From contig LNDV01000028.1 of NCBI GenBank assembly GCA_001464765.1, positions 1 to 64,000 on the forward strand: a stretch of DNA of 64,000 bases, in the 5' to 3' direction. The notes beneath the pieces are model-generated. The model did not search any database. It was not told where the DNA came from and saw only the letters and a list, made by a program, of their open reading frames with translations. The stretch is from Betaproteobacteria bacterium Ga0077526 (GTDB lineage: Bacteria; Pseudomonadota; Gammaproteobacteria; Burkholderiales; Ga0077523). The position numbers and the translations under genes were made by a program. Every line of letters begins with the position of its first letter. Within the stretch, counting starts at the first letter, position 1. Of the stretch, positions 34,388-43,452 are shown in pieces.

Positions 34388-35806
34388 TCATCCCCGGTTA
34401 TACACATCCTCGAACCGCACGATGTCGTCCTCCCCCAGGTAGCTGCCCGACTGCACTTCGATGAGCTGCAGCGGCACGAGGCCGGGGTTTTCGAGGCGGT
34501 GCTTCACGCCCAGCGGGATGTACACCGACTGGTTCTCGGTCAGCAGGATCTCGTCTTCGCCGCGCGTCACCTTCGCGGTGCCGGTCACGACGACCCAATG
34601 TTCGGCACGGTGGTGATGCAACTGCAGTGACAGCTTCTGGCCGGGGTTCACGGTCAGACGCTTCACCTGGTAGCGGCCACCGGCATCGATGCCCTCGTAC
34701 GAGCCCCACGGGCGGAACACCTGCCGGTGGAACACGTGCTCGGTGCGATCGTCGGCCTTGAGCTTGTCGACCAGCGTCTTCACGTCCTGCGCGGCCTTGC
34801 GGCTTGCCACCAGCACGGCGTCTGCGGTTTCCACGATCACGAGATCCTCGATGCCCAAGGCGGCCACCATGCGGCTCTCGGCCTTGATGTACGAGTTGCG
34901 CGTGCCCGAGGCGAGCACGTCGCCGTCGAACACGTTGCCGCCCTCGTCCTTGTCCTGCACGTCCCACAGGGCGTCCCAGGAACCCACGTCGTTCCAGCCC
35001 ATGTTCACTGGCACGACCGCGCCGCGGGCCGTCTTTTCCATGACCGCGTAGTCGATCGAGATCGATGGTGAGCCGGCGAACGCGGCCTTGTCCAGCCGGC
35101 AGAAGTCCATGTCAGTCTTCGCCTTGTCCAGTGCATCCTGCACGGCAGCGACGATGGGCGCGCCGTGCGTCCGCAATTCCTCGAGGAACGCGGAGGCCTT
35201 GAACAGGAACATGCCGCTGTTCCAGTAGTAGTCGCCGGAATCGACCATGCGCTGGGCTGTGGGCTGGTCCGGCTTTTCCACGAATCGTTGAATCGCAAAG
35301 GTGCTCTCCAGCCGCGGCACAGTTGCGCCCCGATTGATGTAGCCATAACCCGTCTCGGGGGCATCCGGGATGATCCCGAACGTCGTGAGCATGCCCTTCT
35401 CGGCGGCGGCGGATGCCAGCCCGATCGCGCGATGGAAGGACGCAATGTCCTTGATCACGTGATCCGACGGCAGCACCAGCATCAGTGCCTCGGGATCTTC
35501 GTTCGCCAGGGCGAGTGCGGCGGCGGCGACGGCCGGCGCGGTGTTGCGCCCCATGGGTTCCAGCACCAGGAGATGCGGCTTCGAGCCGATCCCGCGGAGC
35601 TGCTCGGCGACCAGGAACCGGTGATCCTCGTTGCAGATGACGATTGGCGCTGCGACGCCGTCGAGCCCGTCGAGGCGCCTCAGAGTGTCCTGAAGCATGG
35701 TGTGGTCGGACGCGAGCCGCAGGAATTGTTTGGGATACGCGCTTCGCGACAGGGGCCAGAGACGGGTGCCGGAGCCGCCGCAAAGGATTACCGGATGAAT
35801 TTTCAT
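34388..35806 (-). CDS. manC: Mannose-1-phosphate guanylyltransferase / mannose-6-phosphate isomerase
   Basis: A 472-residue bifunctional type II enzyme making GDP-mannose. The N-terminal nucleotidyltransferase signature C-G-G-S-G-T-R-L-W-P-L-S-R is at residues 9-21 and F-V-E-K-P near 170. The C-terminal cupin (about 345-465) has P-W-G-S-Y and the metal-ligand block L-Q-L-H-H-H-R-A-E-H-W of the isomerase. GDP-mannose feeds surface polysaccharide. It is a single gene here. Confidence 0.92.
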   Translation of the reverse strand: MKIHPVILCGGSGTRLWPLSRSAYPKQFLRLASDHTMLQDTLRRLDGLDGVAAPIVICNEDHRFLVAEQLRGIGSKPHLLVLEPMGRNTAPAVAAAALALANEDPEALMLVLPSDHVIKDIASFHRAIGLASAAAEKGMLTTFGIIPDAPETGYGYINRGATVPRLESTFAIQRFVEKPDQPTAQRMVDSGDYYWNSGMFLFKASAFLEELRTHGAPIVAAVQDALDKAKTDMDFCRLDKAAFAGSPSISIDYAVMEKTARGAVVPVNMGWNDVGSWDALWDVQDKDEGGNVFDGDVLASGTRNSYIKAESRMVAALGIEDLVIVETADAVLVASRKAAQDVKTLVDKLKADDRTEHVFHRQVFRPWGSYEGIDAGGRYQVKRLTVNPGQKLSLQLHHHRAEHWVVVTGTAKVTRGEDEILLTENQSVYIPLGVKHRLENPGLVPLQLIEVQSGSYLGEDDIVRFEDVYNRG

Positions 35807-36180
35807 GGGGTTGCGTTGCTCGTTGCCAGGGGTTCAGCAAGGGAAGTCCCTCAGGCAGCAAGGCCCATACCTGCCGCGGCTCGATGGCCCTGTCCTCATG
35901 GCCGGCCCGTCCTCGCATCGTGCCGGGCCCGGAATGCCGGTCCGCACGCGAGGCCCGGGCGCCTCACGCAGGCTCACCCAGCTCCGCCCGGTAGCTGCTC
36001 GTCACCCGATCGTCATTTTTGCCCTTCGCGATGATCTGACTGGACTGCGTGGCGTATGAGTCGCGCACCGAAGGACGCAATACGCCGCGGCGACACTCGG
36101 ATGACGAAGTCAAAAAAAACTCGGAGAAGACAGGGAGCAACTCCGGAGACCCCAACCATCCATTACGGAGCACCTGATAG
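35807..36180. other. Intergenic region between manC and phoX
   Basis: This 374-base stretch separates two divergent genes and must hold both promoters. I see no convincing Pho box, sigma54 site, repeat or small gene in it. A run of eight A at about 36112-36119 lies 60 bases before phoX. Confidence 0.5.
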
Positions 36181-38433
36181 ATGAAAGGCAAACAGCATCC
36201 CGCCAATGACGTCACGATCAATCCGTCCGGGAACGAGTCGATCCGTGAAGTGCTCGACCGTATTGACGACACCCGCCGAAGCTTCATCAAGTCCGGCGTG
36301 GGTGCCTCGGCGCTCGCCGCGATCGGCGGCATCACCGTCGGCGGTCTCGTCGATACCGTGGAAGCGGCCCCCATCCCCGCGGGCGCGGGCTTCGGCGGTA
36401 TCGGCTTCGAAAGCATCCCGCCGACTCTGGCGCCGGTCGTCGACAAGATCACGGTCCCGCCCGGGTACAAGGTCGAACTGCTGGCAGCCTGGGGCGACCC
36501 CATCACGGCCATGGGCCAGGCGTGGGCCGAGGACGCCTCGCAGGACGCCGCTGCGCAGGAACATCAGTTCGGCATGCACAACGATGGCATGCACTTCTTC
36601 GCGTTCCCCACTGCCGGTGGGACCGGCCAGTCGAGCGAGCGCGGCCTGCTTTGCGTCAACCACGAGTACACGCACGACGCGATCCTTCACAGCGACGGTC
36701 TGGATGCCACCCAGGGCATCGCAACGTCCGTGCTCACCATCCAGAAGATCCGCAAGGGTCAGGCGGCACATGGCGTCGCAGTGGTGGAAGTGCGCAAGAC
36801 CGGTGGGCAATGGGGCGTGCACAAGTCCTCCCCGTTCGGTCGTCGCATCACCGGCAATACGCCGGTTCGGATCTCCGGGCCGGCCGCGGGTCACCCCCTC
36901 ATGCAGGCCGTGAAGTACAGCATCACGCCCACGGGCTCCGTTGCGAACGGGACCACCAACGGTCGCGAAGGGTTCGGCACGCTCAACAACTGCGCGCACG
37001 GCTTCACGCCCTGGGGCACGTACCTCACCTGTGAGGAAAACTGGAACGGCTACTTCGGGACGACCGCGGCCCCGTTCACCGCGACGAAGCTGGAGCGCCG
37101 CTACGGTGTGAACGCCGGCGGGTTCGGCTACAAGTGGCACGTGCTCGACGACCGCTTCGACATCCGCAAGAGCCCCAACGAGCAGAACAACTTCGGCTGG
37201 GTGGTGGAGATCGATCCGTTCAACCCGACCAGCACGCCCGTCAAGCGGACGTCCATGGGGCGCTTCAAGCACGAGAGTGCGCAGGTGGCGGTGGGGCCGG
37301 ACTACTCCGTCGGCTTCTACATGGGCGACGACGAGCGCAACGAGTACATCTACAAGTTCGTCTGCACCAATCGCTGGAATCCCCGCAACCGTGCCGCCAA
37401 CATGAATCTGCTCGACGACGGCATCCTGTACGTCGCGCGATTCACCTCGAATGCCGTGGCTGGCAAGGCCAACACGTTCCGCGGTGAGTGGGTGGCCCTG
37501 GAGCCCGGCACCATCGCCCTCGACGGCAAGCCGCTCCGCGAGAACCCCGAGTTCGCCGCCGCGACGGACGCCGAAGTGAAGGCGCTCATCCTCATCAAGA
37601 CACGCATGGCCGCCGACGCCGTGGGTGCCACCATGATGGACCGCCCCGAGTGGACGGCGCTTCGCACGTACTCGTTCGCGGGTCGCCCGGGCAGCCTGTA
37701 CAGCTACGGTCCCGGCATGCCGCTGGAGGTCTACTGCACGCTCACCAACAACTCGCGTCGCGGCAATACGCCGGTGTCTTCCAACAATCCGAACGGTTCC
37801 ACGGGGGCAGCATCGGCCAACCCGCCCGTCGACGCGGCGAACCCGCGGCCCGACAACGACTACGGTCACATCATCCGCTGGCGTGAGGACGGCAACAGCG
37901 TTCGTGCCCTCGGCTTCGAGTGGGACATCTTCGTGCAGTGCGGCGACAAGCTGACGACCAAGACGCTGGGCGCCTCGTACACCGCCGCCGGTCACGACGG
38001 TTACGTCGGCAACATCAATGGCGCGGACTTCGGTGCGCCGGACGGCCTCTGGTTCGATCACTTCGGACGTATGTGGATCCAGACCGACCAGGCCGGCGAC
38101 GCCTCGGGCGACTGGCGCAACATCGGCTCGAACTCGATGCTGTGCGCGGATCCGAACTCGAAAGAGATCCGCCGCTTCCTCACGAGCCCGCGCAACTGCG
38201 AAGTGACGGGTGTGGTGTCCACGCCGGATGGCCGCGCGCTCTTCTGCGGCATCCAACACCCGGGCGAAGACTCGCTCGCGTCGGACCCGGACCAGTTCAG
38301 CAACTGGCCGCAAAACCAGTTCACGACCAACAGCGCCGGGCAGCCGGTTCCCAATACCCCCGGTAAGAGCCGTCCTCGTTCCTCCGTCGTCGTCATCACG
38401 CGGGAAGACGGCGGCATCGTCGGCGGACTCTAA
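36181..38433 (+). CDS. phoX: PhoX-family alkaline phosphatase (DUF839)
   Basis: A 750-residue exported protein of the PhoX family, Ca2+/Fe3+-dependent phosphatases. A Tat leader R-R-S-F-I-K-S-G with a hydrophobic stretch covers about residues 34-60 after an unusual ~30-residue polar extension. The propeller domain includes N-H-E-Y-T-H, T-Y-L-T-C-E-E-N-W, G-R-F-K-H-E-S and E-Y-I-Y-K-F, acidic metal sites typical of the family. It stands directly before two PEP-CTERM genes (30 and ~760 bases on) and may be cotranscribed with the first. Confidence 0.88.
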   Translation: MKGKQHPANDVTINPSGNESIREVLDRIDDTRRSFIKSGVGASALAAIGGITVGGLVDTVEAAPIPAGAGFGGIGFESIPPTLAPVVDKITVPPGYKVELLAAWGDPITAMGQAWAEDASQDAAAQEHQFGMHNDGMHFFAFPTAGGTGQSSERGLLCVNHEYTHDAILHSDGLDATQGIATSVLTIQKIRKGQAAHGVAVVEVRKTGGQWGVHKSSPFGRRITGNTPVRISGPAAGHPLMQAVKYSITPTGSVANGTTNGREGFGTLNNCAHGFTPWGTYLTCEENWNGYFGTTAAPFTATKLERRYGVNAGGFGYKWHVLDDRFDIRKSPNEQNNFGWVVEIDPFNPTSTPVKRTSMGRFKHESAQVAVGPDYSVGFYMGDDERNEYIYKFVCTNRWNPRNRAANMNLLDDGILYVARFTSNAVAGKANTFRGEWVALEPGTIALDGKPLRENPEFAAATDAEVKALILIKTRMAADAVGATMMDRPEWTALRTYSFAGRPGSLYSYGPGMPLEVYCTLTNNSRRGNTPVSSNNPNGSTGAASANPPVDAANPRPDNDYGHIIRWREDGNSVRALGFEWDIFVQCGDKLTTKTLGASYTAAGHDGYVGNINGADFGAPDGLWFDHFGRMWIQTDQAGDASGDWRNIGSNSMLCADPNSKEIRRFLTSPRNCEVTGVVSTPDGRALFCGIQHPGEDSLASDPDQFSNWPQNQFTTNSAGQPVPNTPGKSRPRSSVVVITREDGGIVGGL

Positions 38434-38463
38434 AGCACAGATCAGGATTCAGGAGACAGTTTC

Positions 38464-39093
38464 ATGAAAACCATTCAGTCCTTCCTCGCGGCCACCGTGA
38501 TCGCGGTGGCTTCCGGTGCCGCCCAGGCGGCGCTCGTCACGTCCTTCTCCCCCGACACGACCATCGACTTCGAGACCATCATCGGCGGCCCGGGTCCGGT
38601 CGACCTCAACGACGATGTGCGGCTCACGGGCTTCGGCCTGCCACCCGGCACGCTGGAAGTCGGCGCCCCCGCGTTCTGGGCGCTCGGCGACAACGGCTTC
38701 TGGAGCCTCGGCAAGACGTTCGCGGGCCACGACTCGGCCGTGGGCGGCATGATCGTTTCGTTCAAGGGACAGTCGGTGGCGTCCGTCGGCGCCTTCTTCA
38801 ACTACCTCACGGCGCCTGCCGGCAATCCGCTTCAGCTTCTCGCACTCGATGTGGATGGCGCGGTGCTCGAGGGTCACAGCGTCACGATCGGCACGCCGGA
38901 CGGCGTGAACGAAGGCGCTTTCTACGGCATCTCCCGTTCGTCTGCCGATATCGGCTACCTGGTAGTGACGGCGCCCTATGTCGTGATGGACGATCTGGCC
39001 TACACGGCACCGATTCCCGAACCCGGTACCTATGCCATGGTGCTGGGCGGTCTCGGTCTGCTGGGGTTGGTGGCACGCCGTCGTCGCGGTTGA
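38464..39093 (+). CDS. PEP-CTERM sorting-domain protein
   Basis: A 209-residue secreted protein: signal peptide to A-Q-A (about residue 21), an all-beta middle, and a PEP-CTERM tail P-I-P-E-P-G-T-Y-A-M, hydrophobic helix, R-R-R-R. AGGAG precedes the ATG. It follows phoX by 30 bases with no terminator between them. Confidence 0.88.
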   Translation: MKTIQSFLAATVIAVASGAAQAALVTSFSPDTTIDFETIIGGPGPVDLNDDVRLTGFGLPPGTLEVGAPAFWALGDNGFWSLGKTFAGHDSAVGGMIVSFKGQSVASVGAFFNYLTAPAGNPLQLLALDVDGAVLEGHSVTIGTPDGVNEGAFYGISRSSADIGYLVVTAPYVVMDDLAYTAPIPEPGTYAMVLGGLGLLGLVARRRRG

Positions 39094-39105
39094 GCCTGGC
39101 TGTTC

Positions 39106-39132
39106 CCGGCGCGGTCCGCGAGGCCGCGCCGG
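39106..39132 (+). terminator. GC-rich stem-loop after the PEP-CTERM gene
   Basis: CCGGCGCGG and CCGCGCCGG pair over 9 bp with a nine-base loop. There is no T-run after it, so termination strength is uncertain. Confidence 0.55.
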
Positions 39133-39191
39133 ACTGAAACAGACGATAAGCAGCCGGTCTTGCGACAGCGGCTGCTAAAGGAGACCTACAA

Positions 39192-39965
39192 ATGCCAACA
39201 ATGTGCTTGAGAAGCGTCGTCATGGCGCTTCCTGCAGTCCTGATGGGCGTGGCGGCATCCTCGGCACTCGCCGACGTGATAGTCCTCAAGCCGTCGCAAG
39301 ACACCTCCCTCTTCGGCGACGAAGTCAACTACGCCAGCGGGGCGGGCGACCTCTTTATCGGCAACACGGCGGGGAGTTCCATTCGGCGCAGCCTGCTGCG
39401 CTTCGACCTGTCTGCCATCGATGCTGGCATGAAGGTGATCGACGCGTCGCTGACGGTCGTGGTCAACCGCGTGGCGGCGGGCGCTTTCACGGCGCCGGCC
39501 ACGCTCCATCGCGTGACTCAGTCCTGGGGTGAGGGCGGTTCCAATCCGGGCGGCTCGGGAGGCGGGGACCAGGCGGCCGACGGCGAGGCCACGTGGACGC
39601 TGAGGTTCTTCGGCGATGCCACCTCGGCGTGGACAACGCCGGGCGCGAGCTACGACACTGATGCCAGTGCTTCCACGGTCCTCGGTGGAACCGGGAGCTA
39701 CAGCTGGACCGGTGCTGGGATGGTGAGCGATCTCAACGACTGGCTCGCGAACCCTGCTTCCAACTATGGTTGGGCGCTGATCGGTGACGAGACCAACGCG
39801 CGGAGTGCGCGACGCATCTACAGCCGGGAGACCTCGCAGGATTTCCTCCGCCCCCAGCTGGAACTCACGCTTGCGCCCATTCCTGAACCGTCGACGTACG
39901 CCATGTTCGGGGTCGGTGCTCTGATTCTGGCCTTGGGCCTGCGCCGCTCCTCGAATCAACGCTGA
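39192..39965 (+). CDS. DNRLRE-type PEP-CTERM protein
   Basis: A 257-residue secreted protein. Signal peptide to A-L-A-D (about residue 27). The middle (about 30-225) has the DNRLRE pattern: S-x-D-T-S-L-F, R-R-S-L-L-R-F-D-L-S-A-I, then S-W-G-E-G-G, seen in adhesin-like carbohydrate-binding proteins. The tail is P-I-P-E-P-S-T-Y-A-M, hydrophobic helix, R-R. AAAGGAG precedes the ATG. It converges on the gene ending at 39970. Confidence 0.87.
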   Translation: MPTMCLRSVVMALPAVLMGVAASSALADVIVLKPSQDTSLFGDEVNYASGAGDLFIGNTAGSSIRRSLLRFDLSAIDAGMKVIDASLTVVVNRVAAGAFTAPATLHRVTQSWGEGGSNPGGSGGGDQAADGEATWTLRFFGDATSAWTTPGASYDTDASASTVLGGTGSYSWTGAGMVSDLNDWLANPASNYGWALIGDETNARSARRIYSRETSQDFLRPQLELTLAPIPEPSTYAMFGVGALILALGLRRSSNQR

Positions 39966-39969
39966 TCGG

Positions 39970-40701
39970 TCATCCCAGAACGCGCCAGTGGCGGGCATGA
40001 AGTTCGAGCCCGCCCGCCACTGCCGCATCCAGGACATCGGCGTCTGCCAGTGAACGGCCTTCCAGCCAGGGGAACGTGGAGTACAGGACGCGCCAGACAC
40101 CCTCGCGGCTGCGCTGGGCGAGGCTGATCTCGAAGTCGACCAGGGCACGGGCCTCGTCCTCATCCACGGAGCCCAGCCAGGACCGGAGGCTGGTGGCCGG
40201 CCCCAGTCGTGATCGGCGCGGACGCACTCGCATCGCGAACTCGCCTGTCAGGGTGAGGTAGACCGGAATCTCGCCTTCCTTCTCGAGGGCAAGCGATTGC
40301 CCCGTGCTGCCGGACACGCGTTCCCAGATCTCGAAGTAGTCCTGTTCCACGCCGTACTCCCGCATGAGGTCCGGTGTCTCGAACTCCATGCGGCCGACGT
40401 CGTTGAAGCCCGATGGCGGCTGGAAGTCCACACGCCGCTCCCATCGGCAGAGGTCGCCCTCGACCACGGTCACGCCGGCGAACCCCTGCTGACCGGCGAG
40501 GGCGTCCAGACACGATCGGTCTGCCTCCGCCAGACTCCCCGCCGTCGCATGGGCGTTGCGGCTGGCCGGAATCCGGATGTCCGAGTGCCACCGCGGCGTC
40601 TGCAGCCAGTAAACGGTCGAAGCCGTGTCGACGACCGTCGGCGTCCGAAGCAAAGTCCGCTTCCAGAGCCCGACGTACCCGGGTGGCACCTGGGCGTTCA
40701 T
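39970..40701 (-). CDS. Hypothetical cytoplasmic protein coupled to a binding-protein gene
   Basis: A 243-residue protein without signal peptide or membrane segment. Start at 40701 overlaps the stop of the binding-protein gene (ATGA). It opens with Y-V-G-L-W-K-R-T-L-L-R-T-P and has V-Y-W-L-Q-T, H-S-D-I-R-I-P and later F-E-I-W-E-R-V, which alternate like a beta-barrel (lipocalin-like) protein. I recall unnamed proteins with this opening in other proteobacteria, no function assigned. By position it belongs to the SBP2 operon. Confidence 0.75.
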   Translation of the reverse strand: MNAQVPPGYVGLWKRTLLRTPTVVDTASTVYWLQTPRWHSDIRIPASRNAHATAGSLAEADRSCLDALAGQQGFAGVTVVEGDLCRWERRVDFQPPSGFNDVGRMEFETPDLMREYGVEQDYFEIWERVSGSTGQSLALEKEGEIPVYLTLTGEFAMRVRPRRSRLGPATSLRSWLGSVDEDEARALVDFEISLAQRSREGVWRVLYSTFPWLEGRSLADADVLDAAVAGGLELHARHWRVLG

Positions 40702-41705
40702 TTCGCCAGCAGCGCCTGGATGAAGCGCGTCTCCATGGTGTTTTCGCACGCCGGCGATTTGGCGATTTGCCCCTTGGTCTGCAGGATGTCGGCGATGGCG
40801 GCGCACGCCGTGTAGAACGACTCCGGCACGGGCGCTTTCGTGAACGCCGTGAGCATCTCCGGAAGCGAGAGCGCGTAGATGGTCTGCTGCTGCTCCAGCA
40901 CTTCCTGTTCGCTGATGCCCAATGCCTTGCCGATGATCTTGGCGGCGTCCTTCGGCTTCTTGCGGATCATGTCGAGCCCGTCGAGATAGCCGCGCATCAC
41001 CGCCTTGATCATGTCCTGGCGCGTCTTCATGGACTTGTCCGTGAACACGAGCACATCGGACAGCAGACCCGGAGACTGCTTGGAGGAGTAGATCACGTGG
41101 AACTTCTTGCCGCCCTCGCTCGAGGTGATCTGCGACACCATGGGTTCGTAGGTGACGCCGACCTTCACCTGTCCCGAAGCCATGGCAGCCGGCACGGCCT
41201 CGGGCCCTGCGCCGACCGCCTGGATATCCGAGTCTTTCAGACCCTGCTTGCGCAGGGCGAAGGACAGGAGGAAGTCCGACGGTGACAGGGGCGCGAAGGC
41301 GACCTTCTGACCTTTGACGCCGGCGATGTCCTTGATGTCCAGCGTCGCGACGACGGCGTCGCCGCCGTTGGAGAAGTCGAGCGGCATGACCGCCTTCATC
41401 GTGTCGCCCTTGGCCACCTGGCCGACGAGCTGGTCGTAGGTGATGAAGCCGCCGTCCAGCGCACCACCCATGATGGCGCCGGGCAGCAGTGCCGGGTCCG
41501 TGAAGTTCTGTAACTTCACCTTGAGGCCGTACTTCTTCCACAAGTCCAGCGTCTCGGCGATGTAGAGGGGCCCGTAGCCGATCCACGTCACCACGCCGAG
41601 CTTGATCTTCTTCTCTCCCGCGGCCGAAGCCCCGGTGGGGCCGGCAAGTGCGAGGGCTGCCGTCAGGGTCACGGCGGCGAACTTCACCCAGTTGCGTCTT
41701 CTCAT
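40698..41705 (-). CDS. NitT/TauT-type ABC transporter substrate-binding protein (SBP2)
   Basis: A 335-residue periplasmic binding protein. Signal peptide ends at A-S-A-A (about residue 29). The mature start K-I-K-L-G-V-V-T-W-I-G-Y-G-P-L-Y and the middle P-L-S-P-S-D-F-L-L-S and V-T-Y-E-P-M-V are nearly identical to those of the riboswitch-controlled SBP1 at 49723, so the two are recent paralogues. Start 41705 has GGAGAA upstream. No permease or ATPase gene accompanies it; it may feed the transporter at 52452-54088. Confidence 0.88.
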   Translation of the reverse strand: MRRRNWVKFAAVTLTAALALAGPTGASAAGEKKIKLGVVTWIGYGPLYIAETLDLWKKYGLKVKLQNFTDPALLPGAIMGGALDGGFITYDQLVGQVAKGDTMKAVMPLDFSNGGDAVVATLDIKDIAGVKGQKVAFAPLSPSDFLLSFALRKQGLKDSDIQAVGAGPEAVPAAMASGQVKVGVTYEPMVSQITSSEGGKKFHVIYSSKQSPGLLSDVLVFTDKSMKTRQDMIKAVMRGYLDGLDMIRKKPKDAAKIIGKALGISEQEVLEQQQTIYALSLPEMLTAFTKAPVPESFYTACAAIADILQTKGQIAKSPACENTMETRFIQALLAK

Positions 41706-41740
41706 CTGCGTTCTCCAGGAATCCACTGCAAGACAGTTGT

Positions 41741-41985
41741 CAGCGACCCGGGCGGAGCCCGGGCTACAGAAATTTGTTCATCGCGACCCGGTGTCGCACA
41801 CTCATGTAGCCCGGACTCCGTCCGGGGAAATCCCGGGCCCCATCGATTCGTTCATCGCGACCCGGTGTCGCACGCCCACGTAGCCCGGACTCCGTCCGGG
41901 GAAGTCCCGAGCCCCATCGATTCGTTCATCGCGACCCGGTGTCGCACACTCCCGTAGCCCGAACTCCGTCCGGGGAAACTCCGCG
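41741..41985. repeat. Tandem 74-bp repeats with a REP-like palindrome
   Basis: Three units start with GTAGCCCGGACTCCGTCCGGGG at 41806, 41880 and 41954 (period exactly 74). Each is followed by CCCCATCGATTCGTTCATCGCGACCCGGTGTCGCAC; a partial unit precedes at 41741-41805. The block fills the 294-base gap upstream of SBP2 and leaves only ~35 bases directly before it free of repeat. Confidence 0.92.
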
Positions 41986-41999
41986 TGGCTCACGCCCGC

Positions 42000-42800
42000 T
42001 CAATGCCACTCCCGAGCGGCCATCGTGCCGCCCCAGAACGCGAGATCGTGATTTGGCCAGAGCTGTGCACCAGTCTCGGCGGCGAGCGACTTCAGCTTCC
42101 GGATACTGGCGACGGCCATGTCCTCGCGTTCCCGCCAGCACAGACCGGGAGCGACTTCGTGCTCGAGGTTCTCTGTGAGGTCTGCGGCGTCTCCGCACAG
42201 CAGGATGGGCGGGCCTTCCGCAAGCTCGACGAGCAGGGACATGTGACCGGCGGTGTGTCCGGGCGTCGCGACCGCTCGGACACCGGGCGCGACGTCGTAT
42301 TCGCCATGCTGCTCCCGGAAGTCGATCGGCCCCGCGAAGTCATCCGCGAAGTAGCCCATGTCCTCCTGCGCACGCGCTGCCGCGAGTTCGTCGGCCTGAA
42401 CGTGCACCTCGCACCCCGGCACGTCGCACAGACCACCGGCGTGGTCGAAATGCAGATGGCCGAGGAATACGACATCGATGTCCTTCGCCGTCAGTCCCAG
42501 ACGCGAGAAGTGCGAGGGAAGGCGCTGGGACTCGTCCATGTCGGGCGCACCGTAAGTGAAGGTCTCCGGCGAGAAGTACTGTGCGCGTCTGGCCGGCTCG
42601 GCGATCTTCGAGTAGTCGCAGCCCACGTCGTAGAGGATTCGACCGTTCGGCGTCTCGACGAGGTACGCGAGGATCGGCGCCTGCACGATCACCCCGTGCC
42701 CGCGATTGCGGGTGGAAAGCGTTTTCTCGTATCGATGGGTGCCCGTTAGCAGCGCGGTGAGGCGGACGCCTTTGCGACCTGGACGTAGCGGGACGGTCAT
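42000..42800 (-). CDS. Metallo-beta-lactamase-fold hydrolase (lactonase-like)
   Basis: A 266-residue cytoplasmic MBL-fold enzyme of the AHL-lactonase-like group. Metal ligands: H-L-H-F-D-H near residue 106, H in P-G-H-T-A-G-H near 181, D in C-G-D-A-A near 207 and H in W-P-N-H-D near 254, so a two-zinc site is complete. The start at 42800 lies one base after the isochorismatase stop. In this operon of amide/ring hydrolases it may open a lactone or lactam-like ring. Confidence 0.85.
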   Translation of the reverse strand: MTVPLRPGRKGVRLTALLTGTHRYEKTLSTRNRGHGVIVQAPILAYLVETPNGRILYDVGCDYSKIAEPARRAQYFSPETFTYGAPDMDESQRLPSHFSRLGLTAKDIDVVFLGHLHFDHAGGLCDVPGCEVHVQADELAAARAQEDMGYFADDFAGPIDFREQHGEYDVAPGVRAVATPGHTAGHMSLLVELAEGPPILLCGDAADLTENLEHEVAPGLCWREREDMAVASIRKLKSLAAETGAQLWPNHDLAFWGGTMAAREWH

Positions 42801-42801
42801 G

Positions 42802-43452
42802 TCAGACCTCCTCCAGCACACGCGCCACCGAGGCGACATCGGCGACGTGGCCGAACACTCCGCCTTCCACCTGGATCATGCGCATTGCGGCATCGTGGAG
42901 GTCGGGGTAGGCAGACGCACATGCATCGTGGAGCGTGATGCAGCGGAACCCGCGATCGATGGCCGTGCGCAGCGTGGAACTCACGCACACTTCCGTGGTG
43001 ATGCCGCAGAGGATCAGTGTGCGAATGCCGCGCGTGGTCAGCATCGACCCCAGCGCCGTGGCCTCGAAGGCAGAGAAGCCCGGCTTGTCGATCACGATCT
43101 CGCCTTCGCGGGGCGCCAGCTCGTCCACGATGCCCGCGCCGTACTCGCCGCGGATGAGCAGTCTGCCCAGCGGGCCGGCACTGCCCACCGGCGCCCCGGT
43201 GCGCGCGGTGGCTTCCAGGAAGGCGGGCGGCACATCGGAGAGGTCCGGCGCGTTGGCTTCACGCGTGTGGACGATGACGATGCCGGCTTCGCGTGCGGCC
43301 TGCAGAATCTTCGCCACGCCCGGAATCGCCTTGCGTAGCAGGTTGATGTCCAGCCCTGCGATGGCCGCGTATCCCCGGGGGTCGAGAAAGTCGCGCTGCA
43401 TGTCGATGACGATGAGCGCCGTGCTTTGCCAGTCGAAGGAGACGGTGCTCAT
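42802..43452 (-). CDS. Isochorismatase-family (cysteine) hydrolase
   Basis: A 216-residue cysteine hydrolase of the isochorismatase/nicotinamidase/biuret-hydrolase superfamily. Catalytic triad: D in V-I-D-M-Q-R-D-F (residue 17), K in V-I-D-K-P-G-F-S-A-F near 119, C in G-I-T-T-E-V-C near 155. The start overlaps the creatininase-like stop (ATGA). Several relatives hydrolyse C-N bonds of ureido or carbamoyl compounds (biuret, ureidoacrylate, N-carbamoylsarcosine), which fits the neighbourhood. Confidence 0.87.
   Translation of the reverse strand: MSTVSFDWQSTALIVIDMQRDFLDPRGYAAIAGLDINLLRKAIPGVAKILQAAREAGIVIVHTREANAPDLSDVPPAFLEATARTGAPVGSAGPLGRLLIRGEYGAGIVDELAPREGEIVIDKPGFSAFEATALGSMLTTRGIRTLILCGITTEVCVSSTLRTAIDRGFRCITLHDACASAYPDLHDAAMRMIQVEGGVFGHVADVASVARVLEEV

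Noticed and set aside
36000..36180. Pho box before phoX
   Set aside because: No pair of CTGTCAT-like direct repeats with 11-base periodicity could be found.
36163..38313. A 716-codon minus-strand frame opposite phoX
   Set aside because: Antisense shadow of a recognised gene, with no motifs or ribosome-binding site.
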